NCBI GenBank assembly: GCA_036388675.1
Contig: DASVRI010000009.1
Span: 62,001 to 126,000, forward strand
Origin: DASVUS01 sp036388675
Lineage (GTDB): Bacteria; Armatimonadota; Abditibacteriia; Abditibacteriales; Abditibacteriaceae
Reading direction: 5' to 3'
Length of the DNA: 64,000 bases
Both the position numbers and the translations under genes were made by a program. Under the pieces are notes generated by a model. That model was not told the DNA's origin and searched no databases. It worked only from the letters and a program-made list of their open reading frames with translations. Position 1 is the first letter of the stretch. Each line of letters opens with the position of its first letter. Positions 57,683-64,000 of the stretch are shown here, one piece after another.

Positions 57683-58489
57683 TCAAGGAGAAGGCATGGT
57701 GCCGTTACTGGATGCAGTCGGCCACTCAGCCTCATGGAGATCAACCTCATGGAGAGCGGCGCGTTCGTTGCTTTCTGCAATGTGATGGTCGACATTAATC
57801 GCGGCGTTCTTCAGGGCTGCATTGTGCTCTTCACGCGCGAGTTGGCGCATTTCGCCGGTTTCAACATAGTAAATTTGCTCGGCGATGTTGGTGGCATGAT
57901 CAGCGGTGCGTTCGAGTACTCGTGCGATGAGCAGCAGCTTGGTCGCCTGCTCAATGAGCGTCGGGTCATCGCGCATTTTGTCGATAAGTTCACGCTGCAA
58001 GTGATCGCAAAGGTCATCGACAGCGTCATCATCGCGCGCCACCTGCACGGCCAAGTCTTGGTCGTGCGTGATGAACGCCTGCAATGAGTCGCCCACCATT
58101 TTGCGTGAGAGTTGTCCCAGACGAGGAATATCAACGAGGGGCTTGAAAAATGTTTGCCCGGCCAGACTGCGCGCGATGCGCGAGATGTCAACGGCATGAT
58201 CGCCGATGCGCTCCAGGTCGATGACGATGCGCATGCTCGAACCGACAATGCGCAGGTCGCGCGCCATCGGCTGTTGCAAGGCCAGAAGCTGCATGGCACG
58301 CGTCTGGATGCCGAAGTTCATGTCGTCGGCGAAGTCGTCTTCATCCACCACTTGCTTGGCCAGTGCCAGATCCTGCCGCACCAGAGCATCCAGCGACTTG
58401 CCCAGAGCCTCTTCAACAAAACGTCCCAAGCGCAACAGGTCATTTTGCAACTCGTCTAATTGTTCTTCAAATGTGCGGCGTATGCTCAT
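57683..58489 (-). CDS. phoU: Phosphate signalling complex protein PhoU
   Basis: PhoU links Pst transport to the phosphate sensor kinase and dampens uptake. The 268-residue protein has two three-helix repeats of the PhoU fold, with metal-binding-type motifs SSMRIVIDLERIGDHAVDIS and LLLIARVLERTADHATNIAE (E-R-x-x-DH in both). The N-terminus RRTFEEQLDELQNDLLRLGR is standard. The last 45 residues (ESNERAALHEVDLHEAEW...) extend beyond the usual end. It is the last gene of pstS-C-A-B-phoU, 130 bases after pstB, and is followed by an intrinsic terminator. A GAGTACTC (57914-57921) falls in the codons for RVLER. Confidence 0.94.
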   Translation of the reverse strand: MSIRRTFEEQLDELQNDLLRLGRFVEEALGKSLDALVRQDLALAKQVVDEDDFADDMNFGIQTRAMQLLALQQPMARDLRIVGSSMRIVIDLERIGDHAVDISRIARSLAGQTFFKPLVDIPRLGQLSRKMVGDSLQAFITHDQDLAVQVARDDDAVDDLCDHLQRELIDKMRDDPTLIEQATKLLLIARVLERTADHATNIAEQIYYVETGEMRQLAREEHNAALKNAAINVDHHIAESNERAALHEVDLHEAEWPTASSNGTMPSP

Positions 58490-58619
58490 GGCCTTGCTCC
58501 TGGATAAGGTAACGAGTGATCAAATTTATCACAAAGCGAGCACTCGGTCTGTGCAGTACTTGACAAACATCAAATGTTCAACGGCTCGACGGGCAGCGTT
58601 GTTCTGCTGCACAGGGCGA

Positions 58620-59639
58620 TTAGCCGAAACGTCCGGTGATGTAATCTTCAGTGCGCTTGTCGCTCGGGTCGGTGAAAATTTTAGAAGTCGAATCCATTTC
58701 CACCAGTTCGCCCAGCAGGAAGAACCCGGTGTTATCGCTGACGCGCGCTGCCTGCTGCATGTTATGCGTCACAATGATAATCGTGTAGTGCTCTTTCAAT
58801 TCGCGCATTAACTCTTCGATTTTGAGGGTGGAAATCGGATCGAGCGCAGAAGCCGGTTCGTCCATGAGCAGAACTTCGGGCTTGGTTGCCATGGCGCGCG
58901 CGATGCACAAACGCTGCTGCTGTCCGCCCGAAAGCGCCAGGGCGCTCTTTTTCAGGTCGTCCTTCACTTCGTTCCACAATGCAGCGCCGTTGAGGCTTTC
59001 TTCTACGATTTCGCGCAGTTGGTTCTTGTTGCGGATGCCGTTCAGACGCGGCCCATAGGATATGTTGTCAAAGATCGACATCGGGAACGGGTTCGGCTTC
59101 TGGAACACCATGCCGACGCGCTGGCGCAACGCCACCACATCGACGCCACGGGCATAGATATTCTCGCCTTCGAGGTTAACTTCGCCCGTTATCTTAACGT
59201 TGTCGATAAGGTCGTTCATGCGGTTAATGCAACGCAGATAAGTGCTTTTGCCGCAACCTGAGGGGCCGATTAACGCCGTAATGGATTTCTCCATTAACTG
59301 GGTGTTGATGTTCTTCAAGGCGTGCTTGGCGCCATAGTGCAGATTCAGGCCACGAGTTTCAATCTTTACGGCACCCGCTGCGGGCTCCTGGCCCGGCATC
59401 GGTTGCTGCCTGCTCATGGCACCGACTTCGACGCGACGCGGCATGGCCACAGATGCTGAAGCCATCATCGAGCCGTTAGTGCCATTCGCGCCGGCACTCG
59501 ACTCTTGTTTTTCATCGGCCAGTTCGCCGATGGCGGCATCAGCAAGCGGCACGCCGGTGGGCACAGGAATATCCTGAGGCTGATCGTTCACCTGAGGCTC
59601 GCTCGTCATTGTTGTTTCATTCGGCATGATGTTCCCCAT
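58620..59639 (-). CDS. pstB: Phosphate ABC transporter ATP-binding protein, with N-terminal extension
   Basis: PstB powers high-affinity phosphate import. The ATPase core starts at about residue 80 (KIETRGLNLHYGAKHALKNI) and has Walker A IGPSGCGKST, the PstB-specific RCINRMNDL and FQKPNPFPMSIFDNI, signature LSGGQQQRLCIARA, Walker B VLLMDEPASALDP and switch VTHNMQQAAR. The ending TEDYITGRFG is conserved. Before the core lie about 75 residues of acidic and Ser/Pro/Ala-rich sequence (EPQVNDQPQDIPVPTG, SSAGANGTNGSMMASASVAM) not found in ordinary PstB proteins of about 255 residues. An internal start such as the Met of MSRQQPMPGQEP could also be the true one. It is the fourth gene of the operon. 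Confidence 0.93.
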   Translation of the reverse strand: MGNIMPNETTMTSEPQVNDQPQDIPVPTGVPLADAAIGELADEKQESSAGANGTNGSMMASASVAMPRRVEVGAMSRQQPMPGQEPAAGAVKIETRGLNLHYGAKHALKNINTQLMEKSITALIGPSGCGKSTYLRCINRMNDLIDNVKITGEVNLEGENIYARGVDVVALRQRVGMVFQKPNPFPMSIFDNISYGPRLNGIRNKNQLREIVEESLNGAALWNEVKDDLKKSALALSGGQQQRLCIARAMATKPEVLLMDEPASALDPISTLKIEELMRELKEHYTIIIVTHNMQQAARVSDNTGFFLLGELVEMDSTSKIFTDPSDKRTEDYITGRFG

Positions 59640-59750
59640 TCTCGGAAACCAGATACAGCCAGTTTAGCGCATCATATATTAAGTGCAGGTTAAGGTTGAT
59701 ACCTGTGCAACGGCAGTGCCGGTTGCGAGTACTCAACCGCACGCTGCCCT

Positions 59751-60668
59751 TCACTTCGCTGAACTGTAACGTCCGCTCGTAAAGTAGCGCGCGGCCAGGC
59801 TCAGAATCAGAATCAGCAATACCAACACAAGGGCACCGCCCCAGGCCAGCGCGTTCCAGTGGTTGTCGGCAGAAGTGGCGAAGTTAAAAATCGTGACCGG
59901 CAACGAAGCGATCGGCTGTTGCAGATTGGTGCTGTAAAAGTTGTTGCCCAGTGCAGTAAACAGCAACGGCGCGGTCTCACCCGCAATGCGCGCGATGGCC
60001 AGCAGTACACCCGTAACAACGCCGCCCTTAGCCGCACCCAGCACGACTTTCAAAGTGGTGAACCAGCGCGACGCGCCCAGCGCCAGCGAAGCCTCACGCA
60101 ACGACATCGGCACAAGGCGCACGATTTCTTCGGTCGTGCGCATGATCGTCGGCACCATCATAATTCCAAGCGCCAGCCCACCGGCCAGCGCCGAGTAGCC
60201 TGTGCCGGGATTGGCTCTGGCAACCGGATACACGGCAATTGCATATACAAAGATACCGATGACGATGGACGGCACACCGTTGAGCACATCAGCGGCGAAG
60301 CGCACGCACCACGCAAAGCGATTATTGCCATATTCGGCCAGATAAAGTCCGCCCAAAATGCCCAACGGCAGACCGATGCAGCAGGCCAGACCGATGATGA
60401 TGAGTGAACCGACGATGGCGTGCTTCATGCCGCCACCGGGGTCGCCATAGGCCGGTTGTATTTGGGTAAAGAACTCGCTGTTGAGCAGTGGAAGCCCGCG
60501 CGCTGCGACGTAATACAGCACCAGCGCGAGCGGTATAACAGCTAAAAGCGCCGCCAGCGAGGAACCGGCCCACATGGCTGCGTTGGCGGCGCGACGCCGC
60601 AGACGACGAATGTTGCTTCCCGCGCTTTGTTGATTTTTGCTCAAGGTTGTAGCTTGTGTGGCTTGCAT
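59751..60668 (-). CDS. pstA: Phosphate ABC transporter permease PstA
   Basis: A 305-residue integral membrane protein with about six helices, forming the phosphate channel with PstC. Visible family marks are LYYVAARGLPLLNSEFFTQI, SLIIIGLACCIGLPLGILGG, the ATPase-contacting EAA loop SLREASLALGASRWFTTLKV, and ARIAGETAPLLFTALGNNFY. The basic N-terminus (NIRRLRRRAANA) is consistent with a cytoplasmic start. It follows pstC after 40 bases that contain a GAGTACTC (60673-60680). Confidence 0.95.
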   Translation of the reverse strand: MQATQATTLSKNQQSAGSNIRRLRRRAANAAMWAGSSLAALLAVIPLALVLYYVAARGLPLLNSEFFTQIQPAYGDPGGGMKHAIVGSLIIIGLACCIGLPLGILGGLYLAEYGNNRFAWCVRFAADVLNGVPSIVIGIFVYAIAVYPVARANPGTGYSALAGGLALGIMMVPTIMRTTEEIVRLVPMSLREASLALGASRWFTTLKVVLGAAKGGVVTGVLLAIARIAGETAPLLFTALGNNFYSTNLQQPIASLPVTIFNFATSADNHWNALAWGGALVLVLLILILSLAARYFTSGRYSSAK

Positions 60669-60708
60669 ATTTGAGTACTCGTTAAAGGCTCAGGCTACGC
60701 TGCGATTC

Positions 60709-61800
60709 CTACTCGCGTGCGGTTCCGGTGACGGTGCGCGCCATGTTCCAGATCATGAATCGCGCAAAGGCATTGACGATGATCGTGATGCAGAACAAGA
60801 CCAGCGCCAGATACATCAAGGCCGCCAACTGATCGCCGCTGGCCTCATTGAATTCGTTGGCGAGTTTGCTCGATAGAGTACTCGCCGGTGCAAGTAGCGA
60901 TACCGAAGGCTGATCGGAGTTGCCGATCACCATTGTTATCGCCATGGTTTCACCGAGTGCGCGCGCCAGTCCCAGAATAATGGCGCCGATAATGCCGGAG
61001 CGCGCATAACGCAGCACCGGCCCTTTGATGGCTTCCCAACGCGTGGCGCCCAGGCCGAAGGCCGCCTCGCGCTGAGACGGCGGCACGGCCCTGATGACTT
61101 CGCGCGACACGGCGGTAATGAACGGCAGCACCATGATCGCCAGAATGAGAGCGCCGGCCATCATGCTCTGTCCAAGCGGCGCGCCATTCACCAGGTTGGA
61201 TGGGCCGTAATCCGCCAGCCAGCCTAATCCCGGCACCCTGGCGACGCCCTGCTCCCAACCTTGCAGGCTTTCAAACAGGTTGGTGCTCATCCAGTCCTGG
61301 CGCACTTGAAGCCACGGCACCATTACCAAACGTCCCCACAGGCCATATACCACGCTGGGCACGGCAGCCAGCAGTTCCACCATGAACGAGACCGGTGTGC
61401 GCACCCAACGCGGTGCCAGTTCCGCCAGGAAGATCGCGGTTCCCAGACCAATCGGCACGGCCAGCAGCAGCGCCAGCAGCGACGACATCAACGTGCCCCA
61501 GATGAATGGCCAGGCACCATAAACTGCTTTGGTCGGATCGTCGGGGCTGGGATTCCACACCGATGAAGTCAGAAAACCAGTGCCAAAACGCGCCATTGCG
61601 GGTTCCGAGGCGCGCCACAACTGAATGCCGATCAGCACGCAAATCACAAGCACGCTGGCACCGAAAATCAAAGTGGCGCCAAAGAACATGTTGTCCATCG
61701 CCACGGTGCTGAAAAAGCCGCGTCGCTTGGCCTTCAGGCTCCCACCCGGTGGACGCTCACCGGGCGGGGAACTCTTCTGATTAAGGGGTTCGGCAACCAT
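60709..61800 (-). CDS. pstC: Phosphate ABC transporter permease PstC
   Basis: A 363-residue membrane protein, partner of PstA. FFGATLIFGASVLVICVLIG, YGAWPFIWGTLMSSLLALLL, FLAELAPRWVRTPVSFMVEL and AAVPSVVYGLWGRLVMVPWL are typical; the EAA loop is VPPSQREAAFGLGATRWEAI and LGLARALGETMAITMVIGNS closes the core. The first 35 residues form a Pro/Gly/Lys-rich cytoplasmic tail (NQKSSPPGERPPGGSLKAKR), longer than usual. It is second in the operon, after pstS, with an 84-base gap holding a GAGTACTC (61839-61846). Confidence 0.95.
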   Translation of the reverse strand: MVAEPLNQKSSPPGERPPGGSLKAKRRGFFSTVAMDNMFFGATLIFGASVLVICVLIGIQLWRASEPAMARFGTGFLTSSVWNPSPDDPTKAVYGAWPFIWGTLMSSLLALLLAVPIGLGTAIFLAELAPRWVRTPVSFMVELLAAVPSVVYGLWGRLVMVPWLQVRQDWMSTNLFESLQGWEQGVARVPGLGWLADYGPSNLVNGAPLGQSMMAGALILAIMVLPFITAVSREVIRAVPPSQREAAFGLGATRWEAIKGPVLRYARSGIIGAIILGLARALGETMAITMVIGNSDQPSVSLLAPASTLSSKLANEFNEASGDQLAALMYLALVLFCITIIVNAFARFMIWNMARTVTGTARE

Positions 61801-61884
61801 GATGGAAAGGTCTAAAGATCAAGTACAAAGAGGACTGCGAGTACTCGCAAAGCACGGCAGCGTATGGCAACCGGGCCGGGTTTA

Positions 61885-62988
61885 CTACTGGATCGATTGA
61901 ATCGTCGTCTGATTCAGCTTCGCAACCGAAGCCGGCAGCGGCGCATACAACAACGGCTCGGCCATGCCCTGCCCGTCTGTCATGGCCCAGTTGAGGAACT
62001 GGGTCAGCACTTTGCCTTTAGCCGCGTCCTGCTGCTTTTTGTAGGCCAGAATATAGGTAAAGCCCGCGATTGGATAGGCTTTAGCGCCGGGTTCGTTGAC
62101 AATCGGCGCGCGCACATCTTTCTGCATCGCGGCAGAAGCGCCTTCAGCCGCCGCTACTGTGGAAGCCACACTTGGCTCCACAAACTGCCCGGCTTTGTTG
62201 CGCAGCGCGGCATAAGCGATTTTATTCTCGATGGCATAGGCCAATTCCGCGTAACCGATGGCGCCCGGTGTCTGCTTCACCACGGCGGCCACGCCGTCGT
62301 TGCCCTTGCCGCCGATGCCGACCGGCCATTCGACCGATTTACCCGCACCTACCTGGCCGCTCCACTCTGGGCTGACTGCCTTCAGATAGTTGGTAAAAAT
62401 GTAGCTGGTGCCGCTGCCATCCGAGCGATGCGCCACGGTCACGGCGCGATTGGGCAGGCTGGCGCCGGGGTTGAGAGCCGCGATTTTGGGATCGTTCCAG
62501 CGCTTGATCTGCCCGAGGAACATGCCGGCCAACGTCTGGCCATCTAAGCGGAGCTTGGGGACTTCCTGCAAGTTGTAGATAACGGCCACGGCGCCTGCGA
62601 CGGTGGGAATATGCACCACGGGCGCCGGCATTTCCTTGAGGTCTTCGTCGTTGAGCGGTGCATCGCTGGCACCGAAATTAACCGTCTGGTTTTTCAACTG
62701 CTGGATGCCGGCGCCGCTGCCCACCGACTGATAATTGATGCGCACACCTTTGTTCTTGTTGTAGGTGTCGAACCATTTCGAATAAAGCGGATACGGGAAC
62801 GTCGCGCCCGCGCCGGTCAACTGCCCGCCTGCGGGGGCCGCACCGCCGCTTGCAGCCGTGTTGCCGGCACTGTTGTCTGCCATGTTACCTGTTGTGGCGG
62901 TGTCTTGCGGGCCGCCGCATCCGGCCAGAGTTGCAAAAAGCGTCGCTGTGCCGATCAAAGATGCAAGAGATTTGCAGTTAGTTGTCAT
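61885..62988 (-). CDS. pstS: Phosphate-binding lipoprotein PstS
   Basis: PstS captures phosphate outside the inner membrane for the PstCAB transporter. The 367-residue protein starts with a lipoprotein signal, LASLIGTATLFATLAGCGGP, with the lipobox Cys at about residue 24, then a Gly/Ala/Asn/Thr linker. The mature part has the phosphate-binding loops LTGAGATFPYPLYSKWFDTY, INYQSVGSGAGIQQLKNQTV, NFGASDAPLND, VAHRSDGSGTSYIFTNYLKA and GAIGYAELAYA. A four-repeat Pho-box-like array stands 59-97 bases upstream (63047-63085), so induction by phosphate starvation is likely. Confidence 0.95.
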   Translation of the reverse strand: MTTNCKSLASLIGTATLFATLAGCGGPQDTATTGNMADNSAGNTAASGGAAPAGGQLTGAGATFPYPLYSKWFDTYNKNKGVRINYQSVGSGAGIQQLKNQTVNFGASDAPLNDEDLKEMPAPVVHIPTVAGAVAVIYNLQEVPKLRLDGQTLAGMFLGQIKRWNDPKIAALNPGASLPNRAVTVAHRSDGSGTSYIFTNYLKAVSPEWSGQVGAGKSVEWPVGIGGKGNDGVAAVVKQTPGAIGYAELAYAIENKIAYAALRNKAGQFVEPSVASTVAAAEGASAAMQKDVRAPIVNEPGAKAYPIAGFTYILAYKKQQDAAKGKVLTQFLNWAMTDGQGMAEPLLYAPLPASVAKLNQTTIQSIQ

Positions 62989-63046
62989 GATTTTGTTGTT
63001 CGCGTTGTTTTCTCCAAATGTTCAGGCTGCATTTTAGAAGCGCTAT

Positions 63047-63085
63047 GTTAAGATTTCTTTAAGAGCAGTTTAAGGAACCGCTAAG
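63047..63085 (-). promoter_or_regulatory. Pho-box-like array of four direct repeats, 11-bp period
   Basis: On the plus strand GTTAAG (63047), TTTAAG (63058), TTTAAG (63069) and GCTAAG (63080) are spaced exactly 11 bases apart. Read on the minus strand, towards pstS, this is CTTAGCGG, CTTAAACT, CTTAAAGA and CTTAACAT with three-base spacers, the layout of the cyanobacterial and other PhoB/SphR-type boxes (tandem CTTAACCT-like octamers). TAAAAT, a fair -10 box, follows about ten bases further on. It lies in the divergent region of pstS and the DUF47-PiT genes and may serve both. Confidence 0.75.
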
Positions 63086-63138
63086 TATTGGCTGGACACC
63101 TGGCCAGTGCAGGCGAGTACTCGTGAGAAAGGAAGATT

Positions 63139-63768
63139 GTGGCTCGATTTCAAATTTTACCGGCGGAAACCAAGTTCTACGATTGGTTCGAAAAAGGTAG
63201 CGCCAACCTGTTGGAAGCAGCACGTTTGCTGCACGACCTGATGACACATTACGAGCGCCCGGCCTCCAAGGTTGTGCGCATCGTGGAAGCGGAACGCCAG
63301 GGCGATTTCATCGTGCATGAAATTACGGACCTGCTGCGAAAAACGCTCATTACGCCGCTCGACCCCGAAGAAACCCAGGCGATGATGCACGCCATCGATA
63401 ACGTTGTCGATTCCATTGAACAAGCGGCGGATAAGATGGTGCTGTACCAGATTGAGCAACCCACCGATGAAGCGCATGAATTTAGCGAGATCATCTTGCG
63501 TTGTGCCCAGCAAGTGAACGCGGCCATGCCGCTGCTGCGCGACAACAAAGAGTTGGGGCAAGTGCAAAAGTTCGCCGTGGAGTTGAACCGTCTCGAAATG
63601 GAAGGCGATGAATTGTATCGGCGCGCGCTACAGAAACTCATTACGAGCCGTGATGACTGGTTCGAGTTCACGCGCTGGAAAGACATTTACGACGAACTGG
63701 AAAGCGTTTGCGACCGTTGCGAAGACATTGCCGATGTGCTGCAGGCGGTGGTGCTGAAGAATGCCTGA
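63139..63768 (+). CDS. DUF47 (PhoU-like) accessory protein of phosphate transport
   Basis: A 209-residue all-helical protein of the DUF47/PhoU-like family, which usually accompanies low-affinity PiT transporters and is thought to regulate them. Characteristic segments are KFYDWFEKGSANLLEAARLL, VEAERQGDFIVHEITDLLRK, PLDPEETQAMMHAIDNVVDS and VCDRCEDIADVLQAVVL, with the E/D-x-x-D clusters that bind metal in PhoU folds. The start is GTG at 63139 with AAAGGAAG upstream. Its stop overlaps the start of the PiT gene by eight bases, so they are coupled. A GAGTACTC (63115-63122) precedes it. The divergent Pho-box array may also control it. Confidence 0.9.
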   Translation: MARFQILPAETKFYDWFEKGSANLLEAARLLHDLMTHYERPASKVVRIVEAERQGDFIVHEITDLLRKTLITPLDPEETQAMMHAIDNVVDSIEQAADKMVLYQIEQPTDEAHEFSEIILRCAQQVNAAMPLLRDNKELGQVQKFAVELNRLEMEGDELYRRALQKLITSRDDWFEFTRWKDIYDELESVCDRCEDIADVLQAVVLKNA

Positions 63769-64000
63769 TCCGTTGCTGCTTCTCATCATCGTCCTCACAC
63801 TGGCAGTCACTTTCGATTTTATTAACGGGTTTCACGATACAGCCAACGCCATCGCCACCGTGGTGGCGACACGAGTACTCACGCCAACTCAGGCGATCCT
63901 GATGGCTTCGGTACTCAACGTCGGCGGCGCCATGACGGGAACCGCCGTCGCCAAGACGATCTCCAAAGGTCTGATCGACACGCAGTTGGCAACACAGCAC
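63761..64000 (+). CDS. Inorganic phosphate transporter, PiT family, N-terminal part (cut by window edge)
   Basis: The last 80 residues in the window begin MPDPLLLLIIVLTLAVTFDF and contain the PiT signature FDFINGFHDTANAIATVVAT, followed by a second helix (AILMASVLNVGGAMTGTAVA). PiT proteins import phosphate with protons or sodium. The gene overlaps the upstream DUF47 stop by eight bases, matching the common DUF47-PiT pair. Roughly 250 or more residues should follow outside the window. A GAGTACTC (63873-63880) encodes RVL in the first loop. Confidence 0.93.
   Translation, partial: MPDPLLLLIIVLTLAVTFDFINGFHDTANAIATVVATRVLTPTQAILMASVLNVGGAMTGTAVAKTISKGLIDTQLATQH

Overview
The window reads as a chromosomal segment of a free-living, moderately GC-rich, heterotrophic bacterium. 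The organism is not identified. The mix of carbohydrate-active enzymes, paired Gfo/Idh/MocA oxidoreductases, phytanoyl-CoA-dioxygenase-like proteins, a GntR/LacI-type hybrid regulator and low-complexity Ala/Ser/Thr inserts in otherwise ordinary proteins would fit an Armatimonadota/Abditibacteriota-type lineage, but that is inference from gene content only.

Layout. Positions 1-9018 hold a co-directional minus-strand run of housekeeping genes: mutM, nadC, birA, a PHP phosphatase, uvsE, a GspF-like protein, a membrane J-domain protein, panB, a VOC protein and panC (cut by the window edge). Positions 9.3-19.7 kb hold two Gfo/Idh/MocA genes, a tandem pair of Crp-like regulators, galE, an apiosidase-like glycosidase, a family 2 glycosyltransferase, a bifunctional-nuclease-domain gene, an ABC-F ATPase and tRNA-Asn. 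Positions 19.9-22.6 kb are a decay zone with remnants of a sulfatase, a sugar-phosphate isomerase, an alcohol dehydrogenase and a Rieske-type oxygenase around one intact PhyH-like gene. Positions 22.7-43.0 kb form a carbohydrate-degradation locus: GH28-like, beta-helix/LamG, GH95-like, giant GH2-like, a GntR-type regulator, a beta-helix protein, a PhyH protein, a frameshifted 2-hydroxyacid dehydrogenase, a clan GH-A-like secreted protein and an SGNH hydrolase. Positions 43.7-52.3 kb carry two PAP2 phosphatases, a COG4705 membrane protein, a two-component pair, an SDR and a hybrid histidine kinase. A GH5 mannanase-like gene and a GH116 gene follow. Positions 57.6-64 kb are the phosphate region: pstSCAB-phoU on the minus strand, and divergently a DUF47 gene and a PiT transporter (cut by the window edge).

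How it works together. The secreted glycosidases, the SGNH hydrolase and the beta-helix proteins probably strip plant or microbial polysaccharides. Two copies of one palindrome (TGTCCTGAAAAAGTAGGACA) overlap promoter-like sequences in front of the GntR-type regulator and in front of the secreted GH-A-like gene, so that regulator is the likely switch. High-affinity (Pst) and low-affinity (PiT) phosphate uptake share an intergenic region with a four-repeat, 11-bp-period Pho-box-like array.

Beyond genes, the clearest signal is the octamer palindrome GAGTACTC (often CGAGTACTCG), found 46 times by eye where about one is expected. It sits inside genes in all reading frames and is over-represented between genes, like the cyanobacterial HIP1 element but with a different sequence. 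Two further signals are 15-bp-period tandem repeats at several unrelated coding and non-coding loci, and two families of small MITE-like inverted-repeat elements that share an ACTTA(T/C)GCA core in their termini.
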